Below, piece after piece: positions 1-5,915 of a DNA stretch of 5,915 nucleotides (position 1 is its first letter; every line of letters starts with the position of its first letter). Source of the stretch: Pseudomonadota bacterium (lineage in GTDB: Bacteria > Pseudomonadota > Gammaproteobacteria > Burkholderiales > Burkholderiaceae_B); the NCBI GenBank assembly GCA_023437255.1, contig JAEZGR010000175.1, positions 1 through 5,915 of the forward strand, in the 5' to 3' direction. The position numbers were made by a program, and so were the translations under genes. The notes below the pieces were generated by a model, which saw nothing but the letters and a program-made list of their open reading frames with translations, was not told the origin of the DNA and searched no databases.

Positions 1-4
1 GCCC

Positions 5-1183
5 TTGCCCCGCCACCCCGAAGGTCTGCCGCAGGCAGACGAGGCCAGCACCGCTCACAGCCGCCAGGTCGAGGCCCGCCTGCTCGACATGATCGCGCGG
101 GAACCCGACGACTTCCTGCCCTTCGACGCCTGGATGGGCCAGGCTCTCTACGCGCCGGGTCTCGGCTATTACGCTGCGGGCAACACCAAGTTCGGTGCCA
201 GCACGCCGACCGGGGATTTCACGACCGCGCCTGAAATGACGCCTGTCTTCGGCGAGCTCCTCGCCACCCAGGTCGCGGCCATTCTTCAGGCCACGGGTTC
301 TCGCAGCGTGCTCGAGTTCGGTGCCGGCACAGGAGCGCTGGCGGCAGCACTGATTCCCGCACTGCAGCGCCTCGGCATCGAGCCAGAGTATCGGATTCTT
401 GAACTGTCGGCCGACCTGCGGGCCCGTCAGGAGCAACGCCTGGCCCCCCTGAAGGCCAAGGTGACGTGGCTGGACGCGTTGCCCGACGCCTTTGAGGGTT
501 GCGTGCTTGCAAACGAGGTCCTCGATGCCATGCCTGTCACCCTGTTTCGCTGGAACGAGGCCGGCGCACTCATGGAACTGGGGGTGCAGGCAGCGCCCGG
601 CGCGGCCCCACCCTTCGCCTGGGCCGAACGGCCGGCCCACCCACAGCTGCACGACGCGGTGTCGCAGCGCATGCCCCCCTTGCCCGGCTACCGTTCCGAA
701 ATCAATCTGCAGGCCGAGGCCTGGGTGCGGCAGATGGGCCAGTGGCTGAAGCGCGGTGCGGCCCTGCTGATCGATTATGGATTTCCGCAGCGGGAGTACT
801 ACCATCCGCAGCGCAACACGGGCACCCTCATGTGCCACTTCCGCCATCACAGCCACGGTGAAGCGCTCGTGCTGGCAGGCATACAGGACATCACCGCACA
901 CGTGGATTTCACCGCCATGGCCGACGCGGCGCTTGAAGGCGGCCTCGACGTGCTGGGCTATGCCTCGCAGGCGCGCTTCCTGTTGAACTGCGGATTGCCG
1001 CAGGTGTTGCAGACAGTCACGCACGACCCCACTGCGCCCGGAGCGAATGCGACGCTCTCAGCGGTACAGAAGCTCATTTCAGAAGCGGAGATGGGAGAGC
1101 TTTTCAAGGTGCTGGCCATCGGCCGCGATATTGATCCGCCGCTGCTGGGTTTCCTGCGCGGAGATCGGCGTGATACTTTGTAG
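5..1183 (+). CDS. SAM-dependent methyltransferase, MidA/NDUFAF7 family (DUF185)
   Basis: This is a class I SAM-dependent methyltransferase of the family whose mitochondrial member, NDUFAF7/MidA, methylates an arginine of a complex I subunit. The bacterial substrate is not established, so none is assigned. Family signatures appear in order. The N-terminal ALYAPGLGYY is at residues 47-56 and GDFTTAPEMTPVFG at 70-83. SAM-binding motif I, LEFGAGTG, is at 103-110, followed by an acidic motif II around ILELS (131-135). ANEVLDAMPV is at 169-178, IDYGF at 256-260, GTLMCHFRHHSHG at 273-285, QDITAHVDF at 294-302, and the C-terminal MGELFKVLAIG at 363-373. The 392 residues fit the family. The first in-window start is TTG at position 5, but the frame is open to the left edge. 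The true start may therefore be a few codons upstream, and no ribosome site can be judged. The stop TAG (1181-1183) faces the stop of cca. Confidence 0.93.
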   Translation: MPRHPEGLPQADEASTAHSRQVEARLLDMIAREPDDFLPFDAWMGQALYAPGLGYYAAGNTKFGASTPTGDFTTAPEMTPVFGELLATQVAAILQATGSRSVLEFGAGTGALAAALIPALQRLGIEPEYRILELSADLRARQEQRLAPLKAKVTWLDALPDAFEGCVLANEVLDAMPVTLFRWNEAGALMELGVQAAPGAAPPFAWAERPAHPQLHDAVSQRMPPLPGYRSEINLQAEAWVRQMGQWLKRGAALLIDYGFPQREYYHPQRNTGTLMCHFRHHSHGEALVLAGIQDITAHVDFTAMADAALEGGLDVLGYASQARFLLNCGLPQVLQTVTHDPTAPGANATLSAVQKLISEAEMGELFKVLAIGRDIDPPLLGFLRGDRRDTL

Positions 1184-1202
1184 AAACGTGAAGGCGGGTG
1201 CG

Positions 1203-2330
1203 TCAGGCCTGTAACGCCGCGGCAAGCGCGTGCAGACGCGCCTCTCTCACCGCATCGGGGATCCGGCTCTTGTCGGCACATGCTCGGGCAATGGCACCCG
1301 CGTCCACCTGCCTGACAGTGCGTGCAAGGCGCTGCCATTCCTGCTCGTCCACATCGCGCACGCATGTACAGGCACGCAGCAGTTCGTCGAAGCGCTCGGG
1401 CTTGCGCAAGACATCGCAGCGCTCCAGCAGCGCGAGCACCTGATGCGGATCACGGGCATCCAGGCCCGTCAGCATCTCGCGCAGCAAAAGCGCGTGCGAC
1501 GTGCATTCAGACGGCGCACGCAATGCCTGGCCCAGCTCTGCAACCGGCTCGGTGAGCCGGCACAGAATGGCGTAACGCGATTCGAGCGGCAGGCCACGCT
1601 CGTGAGCGCAGCTCAACTCGCGCCCGATGTCGGCGCTGTACGCCAGCTGGGGCATCACCCGTGCAAGCGCACCGGTCTGTTCCAAGACCTCGAACATCCG
1701 GCCCGGTTGGGCAGCCATCAGGCCTTTTGCCGTCTCCTGCCACACCCGTTCGGCGACCAACGCATCGACTTCACCTGATTCGACCAGGCTCCGCGCCAGC
1801 GCCAGGGTCTCAGGCGCAATCGAAAAATCGGGAAAGCGGGCAGCAAAGCGTGCCAGCCTGAGAAGGCGAACGGGGTCCTCGGAAAAGGCCTCGCCCACAT
1901 GGCGCAAGACACGCGCCTGCAGATCGGCCAGACCCCCACATGGATCGACCAGCGTGCCATCAGCACGACGGGCGATGGCATTGATGGTGAGGTCGCGCCG
2001 CTGCAGGTCGTCTTCAAGCGTGACATCGGTGCCGGTATGGAACGTGAAACCCTTGTAACCCCGCCCCGACTTGCGTTCGGTGCGGGCGAGCGCAAACTCT
2101 TCTTTGCTGCGAGGATGCAGGAACACCGGAAAATCGCCACCCACGGGAATGAAGCCGCGCGCCGCCATGTCTTCGGGGGTGGCGCCCACCACCACCCTGT
2201 CGCGGTCGCGGGCCGGCTGATTCAGCAGCGCGTCGCGGACGGCGCCGCCGACCACGTAGGCCTGCAGGCCGTTCAGCAAGGGGTCATTGGCAGGCCCCCC
2301 GGATCCAGCGCTGCCCTGCGTCACGCTCAC
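1203..2330 (-). CDS. cca: CCA tRNA nucleotidyltransferase, short form without HD motif
   Basis: This enzyme adds or repairs the 3'-terminal CCA of tRNAs in the cytoplasm from CTP and ATP. The class II nucleotidyltransferase head is intact: VGGAVRD at 27-33; the metal-binding pair Asp42/Asp44 in [17 protein letters not shown] at 66-73; ALARTERK at 80-87; [10 protein letters not shown] at 111-120; [16 protein letters not shown] at 151-166; and ERVWQE at 194-199. The C-terminal tail (about 296-330, [19 protein letters not shown]) still aligns with the E. coli type. The protein has 375 residues against about 412 in E. coli. Where E. coli has LCHDLGKG, this one reads LCRLTEP (256-262), and flanking His-containing segments are shorter or absent. 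The HD phosphohydrolase site therefore looks lost. The start is GTG, overlapping the transglycosylase stop as GTGA, with AAGGTGG seven bases upstream. A second GTG at codon 3 is the main alternative. The first 22 or so residues precede the conserved fold. Confidence 0.95.
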   Translation of the reverse strand: MSVTQGSAGSGGPANDPLLNGLQAYVVGGAVRDALLNQPARDRDRVVVGATPEDMAARGFIPVGGDFPVFLHPRSKEEFALARTERKSGRGYKGFTFHTGTDVTLEDDLQRRDLTINAIARRADGTLVDPCGGLADLQARVLRHVGEAFSEDPVRLLRLARFAARFPDFSIAPETLALARSLVESGEVDALVAERVWQETAKGLMAAQPGRMFEVLEQTGALARVMPQLAYSADIGRELSCAHERGLPLESRYAILCRLTEPVAELGQALRAPSECTSHALLLREMLTGLDARDPHQVLALLERCDVLRKPERFDELLRACTCVRDVDEQEWQRLARTVRQVDAGAIARACADKSRIPDAVREARLHALAAALQA

Positions 2331-4474
2331 GGCAATGCCACCTTGCGATTCGCTGCGGGCGTGATGACACCCAGCCTCTCTTTCAGACGTTGCGGCTGCC
2401 CGCTGAACAGCGTGGCGTAGTACACCGCATTGGACATCACGTTCTTGACGTACAGGCGGGTTTCGGTAAAGGGAATCGTTTCGGCGAAAATGGCACCTTC
2501 AACGGGCGCAGCCAGCTTGGCGCGCCACTGCACCGGCCGCCCGGGCCCGGCGTTATAGCCGGCCGTGGCCAGCACCTCGGACCCGTTCAGGTCATTCAGC
2601 ACCATGCGCAGATAGTTGGTGCCCAGAACGGTGTTCACCTCAAACTCATTGACCCGCGACGGGTGGAAGTCTTTCATGCCGATCTTGCGCGCCACCCATT
2701 TGGCGGTGGCCGGCATGAGCTGCATGAGGCCGGAGGCACCCACGCGCGACCGGGCGTCGGTAATGAACCGTGACTCCTGGCGGATCACCCCGTATACCCA
2801 GGCCGGATCGAGGTCGATTTCGCGCGCCTTCTTGGAGACCTCGCCCGAGAACGGGGCAATGAAGCGCTGGGAGAGGTCGATCTCCTTTTCGGTGCGCAGC
2901 GAGGTGTTCACCACCCGGTCGTAGATATGCTTCTCGCGTGCAAATTCGGCCGCCGCCAGCAGTTGCCGGTCATTCATGCCGCGCAGATTGAAGTTCCACT
3001 CCGGCACGGCTTCGGGCCGCCAGCCGAGTTCAAACAGGGCCACGGCCCGTTGCAGACCCGGGTGGTTGCGGGCCTCTTCAAGTTCGGCCGCGGTAACCTG
3101 CGCGGGTGTGGGAGGCAGCGGCTGGGGATGCCCCAGCTCCTCGCTCGCAAGCTGGCCATAGAAGCTGAGGTCGTTGGCAATGCGACGGTAGTGTTCCAGT
3201 GCCGCCATCTGATTGCCCTGCGCATGCAGGGCACGCGCGTACCAGTAAACCCAAACGGGTTCGGCCGCCTGAGCGGCCGACATGCGGCGGATCGCCTTGG
3301 CGACCTCGTTCCAGTCTATGGCCGGTTGACGCAACTCGGCACGGACCTGCCATGCATGGTTGTAGTCGGTCATGCGGAAGTTGCCCGACTTTCGGTACCA
3401 GCGGGCCGCATCAAGTTCGACGTTCAGCGCCGCCACCAGGCCGAACTGGCTCCACACCCACTCCATATAGGGCCGCGGCAGATGCCCTTCCCAGTTCTTC
3501 TCGACCCAGGCCGCGTTCTCGAGGCGTTTGTCGCCGTATGCCAGACGCGACAACGCGATGGCCACCAACTCAAGCTCGGCCGGGCTGCGTGGCACGGCAC
3601 GCCCCTCGAGCCATTTGCGAGGGTTGTCCATGATCGCGGAGTAATCGCGCATCTGCGTGCCGTTGAACATCACGGCCGCAATGCGGCGCGAAGTCTGGTG
3701 GCGGTTCGTTTCGAGCGAGGCACGCAGCAGTTGCTGAACGTCGGACCAGCCGATGACGCGTCGCTCATAGAATTGATCGAGCATGCTCCAGCAGGCGGTA
3801 TTCGCACTGAAAGCGTCGGTCGCGTCGGCGGGCCGCACCTTGCGCCCGTTCATGTGCTGGGCCATCAGAAGGGTGCAGCGGATTTCGGAATTTTCGACCT
3901 CGACCGGGGCGAGCGCCAGAACCTGGGCGTAATCACCGGCACGACCGGCCGCCACCATCCATTCGCCCTTGAGGCGGTCGGCAAGGTAGGCATCGTGGTT
4001 GCGGGCGAAGAAGGCCTGAATCTCGTCGACCGGGATCGGCTGGGCGGGATCGAGCAGGCGCTGGCGCAGCGACCAGTAGCGCGCATACGTGCCCAACACC
4101 GGGTCACGGTCGGCCTGCGCAATGAGCCCGCGCAGCCGCTCCCATTGCTTGCCTTGCATGGCCGCACGCGCCTGTACGACCGCTTCGCGCGCATCGGGGG
4201 GCACCACAAGCCGCACCGGCTCCGCCTGGCGCCGTTGACGCGGCGCCGCCGCCTGCGCCATGCCACCCGCACTACGCTCATCGACGAGCGTCTGACGCAG
4301 ATCGACGGTCTCCATGACGGCGCTGACCTGAGCCTGTGAGCTGTGGCCGCCGCAACCGGCCAGCCCCACTGCACACAGCAGCAGGGCCAGACCGCGCCGG
4401 CCCCATGGGTACCCGAGCGTCGGCCCCTGGCGCTCCGCCATGGTTTGCCGATACATTGGCCTATTGGCTATCAT
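2327..4474 (-). CDS. slt: Lytic murein transglycosylase, Slt70-type, predicted lipoprotein
   Basis: Lytic transglycosylases cleave the MurNAc-GlcNAc bond of peptidoglycan and form 1,6-anhydro-MurNAc ends in the periplasm. The catalytic SLT domain is C-terminal, about 540-690. It has IRQESRF with the predicted catalytic Glu567, [13 protein letters not shown] (579-591), [13 protein letters not shown] (614-626), AGYNAGPG (638-645) and [15 protein letters not shown] (665-679), a full Slt70-type set. The long N-terminal part (about 90-520) is helix-rich, as in the superhelical U/L domains of Slt70. It includes the linker-type stretch [13 protein letters not shown] (408-420) and [10 protein letters not shown] (439-448). 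The N-terminus has basic residues Arg26-Arg27, a hydrophobic run 28-40 and a lipobox LAGC ending at Cys41. Gly at +2 suggests outer-membrane sorting. The start at 4474 is chosen for its AAGGA six bases upstream. Met7 and Met12 would also keep the signal but lack a clear site. At 715 residues it is longer than E. coli Slt70. It is upstream of cca and overlaps it by four bases. Confidence 0.94.
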   Translation of the reverse strand: MIANRPMYRQTMAERQGPTLGYPWGRRGLALLLCAVGLAGCGGHSSQAQVSAVMETVDLRQTLVDERSAGGMAQAAAPRQRRQAEPVRLVVPPDAREAVVQARAAMQGKQWERLRGLIAQADRDPVLGTYARYWSLRQRLLDPAQPIPVDEIQAFFARNHDAYLADRLKGEWMVAAGRAGDYAQVLALAPVEVENSEIRCTLLMAQHMNGRKVRPADATDAFSANTACWSMLDQFYERRVIGWSDVQQLLRASLETNRHQTSRRIAAVMFNGTQMRDYSAIMDNPRKWLEGRAVPRSPAELELVAIALSRLAYGDKRLENAAWVEKNWEGHLPRPYMEWVWSQFGLVAALNVELDAARWYRKSGNFRMTDYNHAWQVRAELRQPAIDWNEVAKAIRRMSAAQAAEPVWVYWYARALHAQGNQMAALEHYRRIANDLSFYGQLASEELGHPQPLPPTPAQVTAAELEEARNHPGLQRAVALFELGWRPEAVPEWNFNLRGMNDRQLLAAAEFAREKHIYDRVVNTSLRTEKEIDLSQRFIAPFSGEVSKKAREIDLDPAWVYGVIRQESRFITDARSRVGASGLMQLMPATAKWVARKIGMKDFHPSRVNEFEVNTVLGTNYLRMVLNDLNGSEVLATAGYNAGPGRPVQWRAKLAAPVEGAIFAETIPFTETRLYVKNVMSNAVYYATLFSGQPQRLKERLGVITPAANRKVALP
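2338..2344 (-). promoter_or_regulatory. Ribosome binding site of cca
   Basis: On the minus strand the sequence reads AAGGTGG, then seven bases, then the GTG start of cca. It differs from AAGGAGG at one position. The site lies inside the last codons of the transglycosylase gene (the Lys-Val-Ala end). It supports the GTG at 2330 as start and fits translational coupling through the GTGA overlap. Confidence 0.65.
4445..4474 (+). promoter_or_regulatory. Candidate sigma70 promoter for the 5-formyl-THF cyclo-ligase gene
   Basis: TTGCCG (4445-4450; 4 of 6 matches to TTGACA) and TATCAT (4469-4474; 5 of 6 to TATAAT) are separated by 18 bases. Transcription would begin near 4481 and give a leader of about 20 bases before the ATG at 4502. 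The -10 hexamer covers the start codon of the divergent transglycosylase gene, and the -35 lies inside that gene. It was found by eye only, although the location just before a gene start supports it. No comparably good promoter was seen for the minus-strand operon, whose promoter should fall within the cyclo-ligase coding region. Confidence 0.4.
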
Positions 4475-4480
4475 CTTGCA

Positions 4481-4488
4481 TCCTTCCT
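4481..4488 (-). promoter_or_regulatory. Ribosome binding site of the lytic transglycosylase gene
   Basis: The minus strand reads AGGAAGGA, then six bases (TGCAAG), then ATG at 4474. This is a good Shine-Dalgarno match at normal spacing. It favours this ATG over the in-frame ATGs at 4456 and 4441, which have no purine-rich site at the right distance. The site sits in the 27-bp gap between the two divergent genes. Confidence 0.6.
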
Positions 4489-4501
4489 ACCTGACACCGC
4501 C

Positions 4502-5131
4502 ATGAACGAGAACAAAGAGAATAACGCAGCTGAACTGCGTGCGCGACTCAAAGCGCTGCGGGCTGCGCAACACCCGCTCGACAGCAATCGCGGTGCGCTT
4601 TTGATCCGCGGCCGCCTGTACACCTGGCTGGCCACCAACGTGAGCCGGCTGCGCGAGGAAGGCCGCCCCGTGCCGCGCCATATCGCCGCCTTCTGGGCGA
4701 TGCCCGAAGAACCCCAGCTTCAGCCCCTGCTGCGCCAGTGGGTGGAGGAAGACGGTTACGAAGTGTCGCTGCCTGTCGTGGCAACGGCCAACGCTCCGCT
4801 GGAATTTCATGAGTGGCGCCCCGATTCCCCCATGCGCGCCGGCGCCTATGGCATACAGGAACCCGTGACAAAGAAGGCGCCGTTGCCTGACATCGTGCTG
4901 GTACCCACACTGGGTTACACGCGCCAGGGTGACCGGGTGGGCTACGGGGGCGGCTACTACGACCGCACCCTGTCGGCGCTGAAGCAATCGGACCACCCCT
5001 TCGTGACGATAGGCATTGCCTGGGCCACCGGCGACCTGAGCGAACTCGATCACGCGCCTCAGCCGCATGACGTGCGCCTGGACGGCGTGCTTACAGACAA
5101 GGGCTGGGCCGTACCCGCGCCCTCGCTGTAA
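4502..5131 (+). CDS. 5-formyltetrahydrofolate cyclo-ligase
   Basis: This enzyme (5,10-methenyl-THF synthetase; YgfA/FAU1/MTHFS family) uses ATP to convert 5-formyl-THF to 5,10-methenyl-THF in the cytoplasm, returning a storage and inhibitory folate to the active pool. The clearest signature is GYGGGYYDR at 147-155, the nucleotide-phosphate-binding loop of the family. It is preceded by PDIVLVPTLGYTRQGDRV (129-146). Also typical are the N-terminal basic helix ELRARLKALRAAQ (11-23), AFWAMPEEPQLQPLL (63-77), MRAGAYGIQEP (111-121) and the C-terminal HDVRLDGVLTDKG (189-201). The chosen ATG gives 209 residues, slightly above the usual 180-200. The frame stays open upstream to 4343, but that part is antisense to the transglycosylase signal peptide and unlike the family. 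No clear Shine-Dalgarno site precedes the ATG, which is unusual for this window. Its stop lies 10 bp from the stop of convergent metF. In E. coli the homologue follows the 6S RNA gene; there is no room for one here. Confidence 0.93.
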   Translation: MNENKENNAAELRARLKALRAAQHPLDSNRGALLIRGRLYTWLATNVSRLREEGRPVPRHIAAFWAMPEEPQLQPLLRQWVEEDGYEVSLPVVATANAPLEFHEWRPDSPMRAGAYGIQEPVTKKAPLPDIVLVPTLGYTRQGDRVGYGGGYYDRTLSALKQSDHPFVTIGIAWATGDLSELDHAPQPHDVRLDGVLTDKGWAVPAPSL

Positions 5132-5135
5132 GTCG

Positions 5136-5151
5136 GCCCGCTCAGGCGGGC
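5136..5151. terminator. Perfect inverted repeat between convergent genes; possible shared terminator
   Basis: GCCCGC (5136-5141) and GCGGGC (5146-5151) form a perfect 6-bp stem of G-C pairs around the four-base loop TCAG. The metF stop codon (5142-5144, minus strand) falls in the loop, and the cyclo-ligase stop ends five bases before the stem. The position between two convergent genes suits a bidirectional transcription end. Neither strand has a T-tract after the stem, so it is not a canonical intrinsic terminator and could be a chance GC-rich palindrome or an RNA end-stabilising hairpin. Confidence 0.3.
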
Positions 5152-5915
5152 ACTGCCGCCACGTTCAGGCGTTGCCAGACGGCGAGCGTGGCCTCTGCAT
5201 TGTTCAGCGTGTAAAAATGCAGACCGGGTGCACCCTGGTCGAGCAGGCGTTGCGCCATGCCGGCCACGAACTCGGCACCGAAGGCGCGTAGCGACGCCAT
5301 GTCATCACCATAATCAACCAGACGCGCCTCGAGCCAGCGCGGAATTTCTGCCCCGCACATGTTCGAGAAACGGGCGAGCTGCTTGTGATTGGTGATGGGC
5401 ATGATGCCCGGCACGATCGGAATATCGACCCCTTTGGCCCGTACGCGATCGACGAAATCGAAATAGGCGTCGGTGTTGAAGAAGTATTGGGTGATCGCGC
5501 CGTCGGCGCCGGCCCTGACCTTGCCCACGAAGTGCTCGAGATCCTTGGCGGCACTGCCCGCCTGGGGATGCACTTCGGGGTAGGCCGCCACTTCGATCTG
5601 GAACCAGTCGCCGCTATGCTCGCGAATCAGACGCACCAGTTCGTCGGCATAATGCACTTCACCCGGATGGCGACCCATGCCCGAAGGCAGGTCGCCACGC
5701 AGGGCGACGATACGCCGAATGCCCTGCGTACGGTAACCGTCGAGAATCTCGATGAGTTCGGCACGGGTGGAACCGATGCAAGACAGGTGCGGTGCAGTGT
5801 CGCAGCCCAGCGATTGCATGAGTTTTACCGTGTCGGCCGTACCGGCACGGGTTGAACCGCCGGCGCCGTAAGTGACGCTGACATAAGCCGGGTTGTGTTC
5901 AACGAGGCGGCGGGC
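5142..5915 (-). CDS. metF: Methylenetetrahydrofolate reductase MetF, 5' end cut by window edge
   Basis: MetF is a flavoprotein that reduces 5,10-methylene-THF to 5-methyl-THF, the methyl donor for methionine synthesis. The frame runs open to the right edge and gives 257 residues. About 20-35 N-terminal residues are missing, including the conserved Glu-containing FEFFPP-type motif. In the numbering of this fragment, SVTYGAGGSTR is at 13-23, APHLSCIGSTRAEL at 41-54 and IVALRGDLP at 69-77. Its Asp75 matches the FAD/folate-site Asp120 of E. coli. ADGAITQYFFNTDAYFDFVDR is at 137-157, IPIVPGIMPITN at 165-176, IPRWLE at 191-196 and GLHFYTLN at 231-238. An internal ATG at 5819 is not the start, because conserved MetF sequence continues upstream of it. 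The C-terminus is complete, ending in TGA at 5144-5142. The gene converges on the cyclo-ligase gene. The promoter and any regulatory leader lie outside the window. Confidence 0.95.
   Translation of the reverse strand, partial: ARRLVEHNPAYVSVTYGAGGSTRAGTADTVKLMQSLGCDTAPHLSCIGSTRAELIEILDGYRTQGIRRIVALRGDLPSGMGRHPGEVHYADELVRLIREHSGDWFQIEVAAYPEVHPQAGSAAKDLEHFVGKVRAGADGAITQYFFNTDAYFDFVDRVRAKGVDIPIVPGIMPITNHKQLARFSNMCGAEIPRWLEARLVDYGDDMASLRAFGAEFVAGMAQRLLDQGAPGLHFYTLNNAEATLAVWQRLNVAAVPA

Noticed and set aside
1184..1225. Terminator hairpin between the methyltransferase and cca, around the GCGT...CAGGCCTG...ACGC palindrome
   Set aside because: The arms leave almost no loop, there is a bulge, no T-tract follows on either strand, and most of it lies in the last cca codons.
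1899..2420. A 173-codon plus-strand open frame across the cca 5' end and the transglycosylase 3' end
   Set aside because: It is antisense to conserved Cca and Slt sequence, has no recognisable domain or ribosome site, and looks like a codon-bias shadow.
2927..4339. A 470-codon open frame on the plus strand antisense to the transglycosylase gene
   Set aside because: The minus-strand frame has unmistakable Slt signatures over the same region. The antisense translation shows no recognisable family motif, and long antisense open frames are common in high-GC DNA.
4343..4501. An upstream 53-codon extension of the cyclo-ligase frame
   Set aside because: It would be antisense to the transglycosylase signal peptide and is rich in Pro, Gln and Arg. 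It is unlike any cyclo-ligase N-terminus, and the family-typical helix begins just after the ATG at 4502.
4475..4501. Possible 6S RNA gene upstream of the cyclo-ligase gene, as in E. coli
   Set aside because: 6S RNA is about 180 nt. Only 27 bp are free here, and the upstream DNA is transglycosylase coding sequence.
5142..5819. metF starting at the internal ATG at 5819
   Set aside because: The same frame continues to the window edge and encodes conserved MetF sequence (SVTYGAGGSTR) upstream of that ATG, so it is an internal methionine.

Overview
The window is about 64% G+C by eye and densely coded. It holds five housekeeping genes and no stretch longer than about 30 bases outside a gene. The protein families and gene order (MidA-type methyltransferase, a short Cca lacking the HD motif, Slt-type lytic transglycosylase, 5-formyltetrahydrofolate cyclo-ligase, MetF) suggest a betaproteobacterium of the order Burkholderiales, probably near the Alcaligenaceae (Bordetella/Achromobacter relatives). 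That placement is recalled from family knowledge and was not checked by a search.

Layout. (1) 5-1183 (+): a SAM-dependent methyltransferase of the MidA/NDUFAF7 family, whose start may lie just left of the window. (2) 2330-1203 (-): cca, the CCA-adding tRNA nucleotidyltransferase, converging on the methyltransferase with 19 bp between the two stops. (3) 4474-2327 (-): a soluble-lytic-transglycosylase homologue with a lipoprotein signal. It lies directly upstream of cca, and the two overlap by four bases (GTGA), so they almost certainly form one transcript. (4) 4502-5131 (+): 5-formyltetrahydrofolate cyclo-ligase, divergent from the transglycosylase with only 27 bp between the start codons. A sigma70-like promoter for it seems to lie over the transglycosylase start. 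(5) 5915-5142 (-): metF, complete at its 3' end and cut by the right edge. It converges on the cyclo-ligase with a 10-bp gap and a perfect 6-bp inverted repeat across its stop codon.

How the genes relate. The cyclo-ligase and MetF both act on one-carbon folates. The first returns 5-formyl-THF to the active pool as 5,10-methenyl-THF. The second commits 5,10-methylene-THF to 5-methyl-THF for methionine synthesis. The transglycosylase (cell wall) and Cca (tRNA 3' ends) share a transcript without an obvious functional link. I saw no mobile element, CRISPR array, tRNA, rRNA, pseudogene or sign of horizontal transfer, and no candidate for an undescribed system. The points most worth a second look are the loss of the HD phosphohydrolase motif in Cca and the very tight divergent start region at about 4445-4502.
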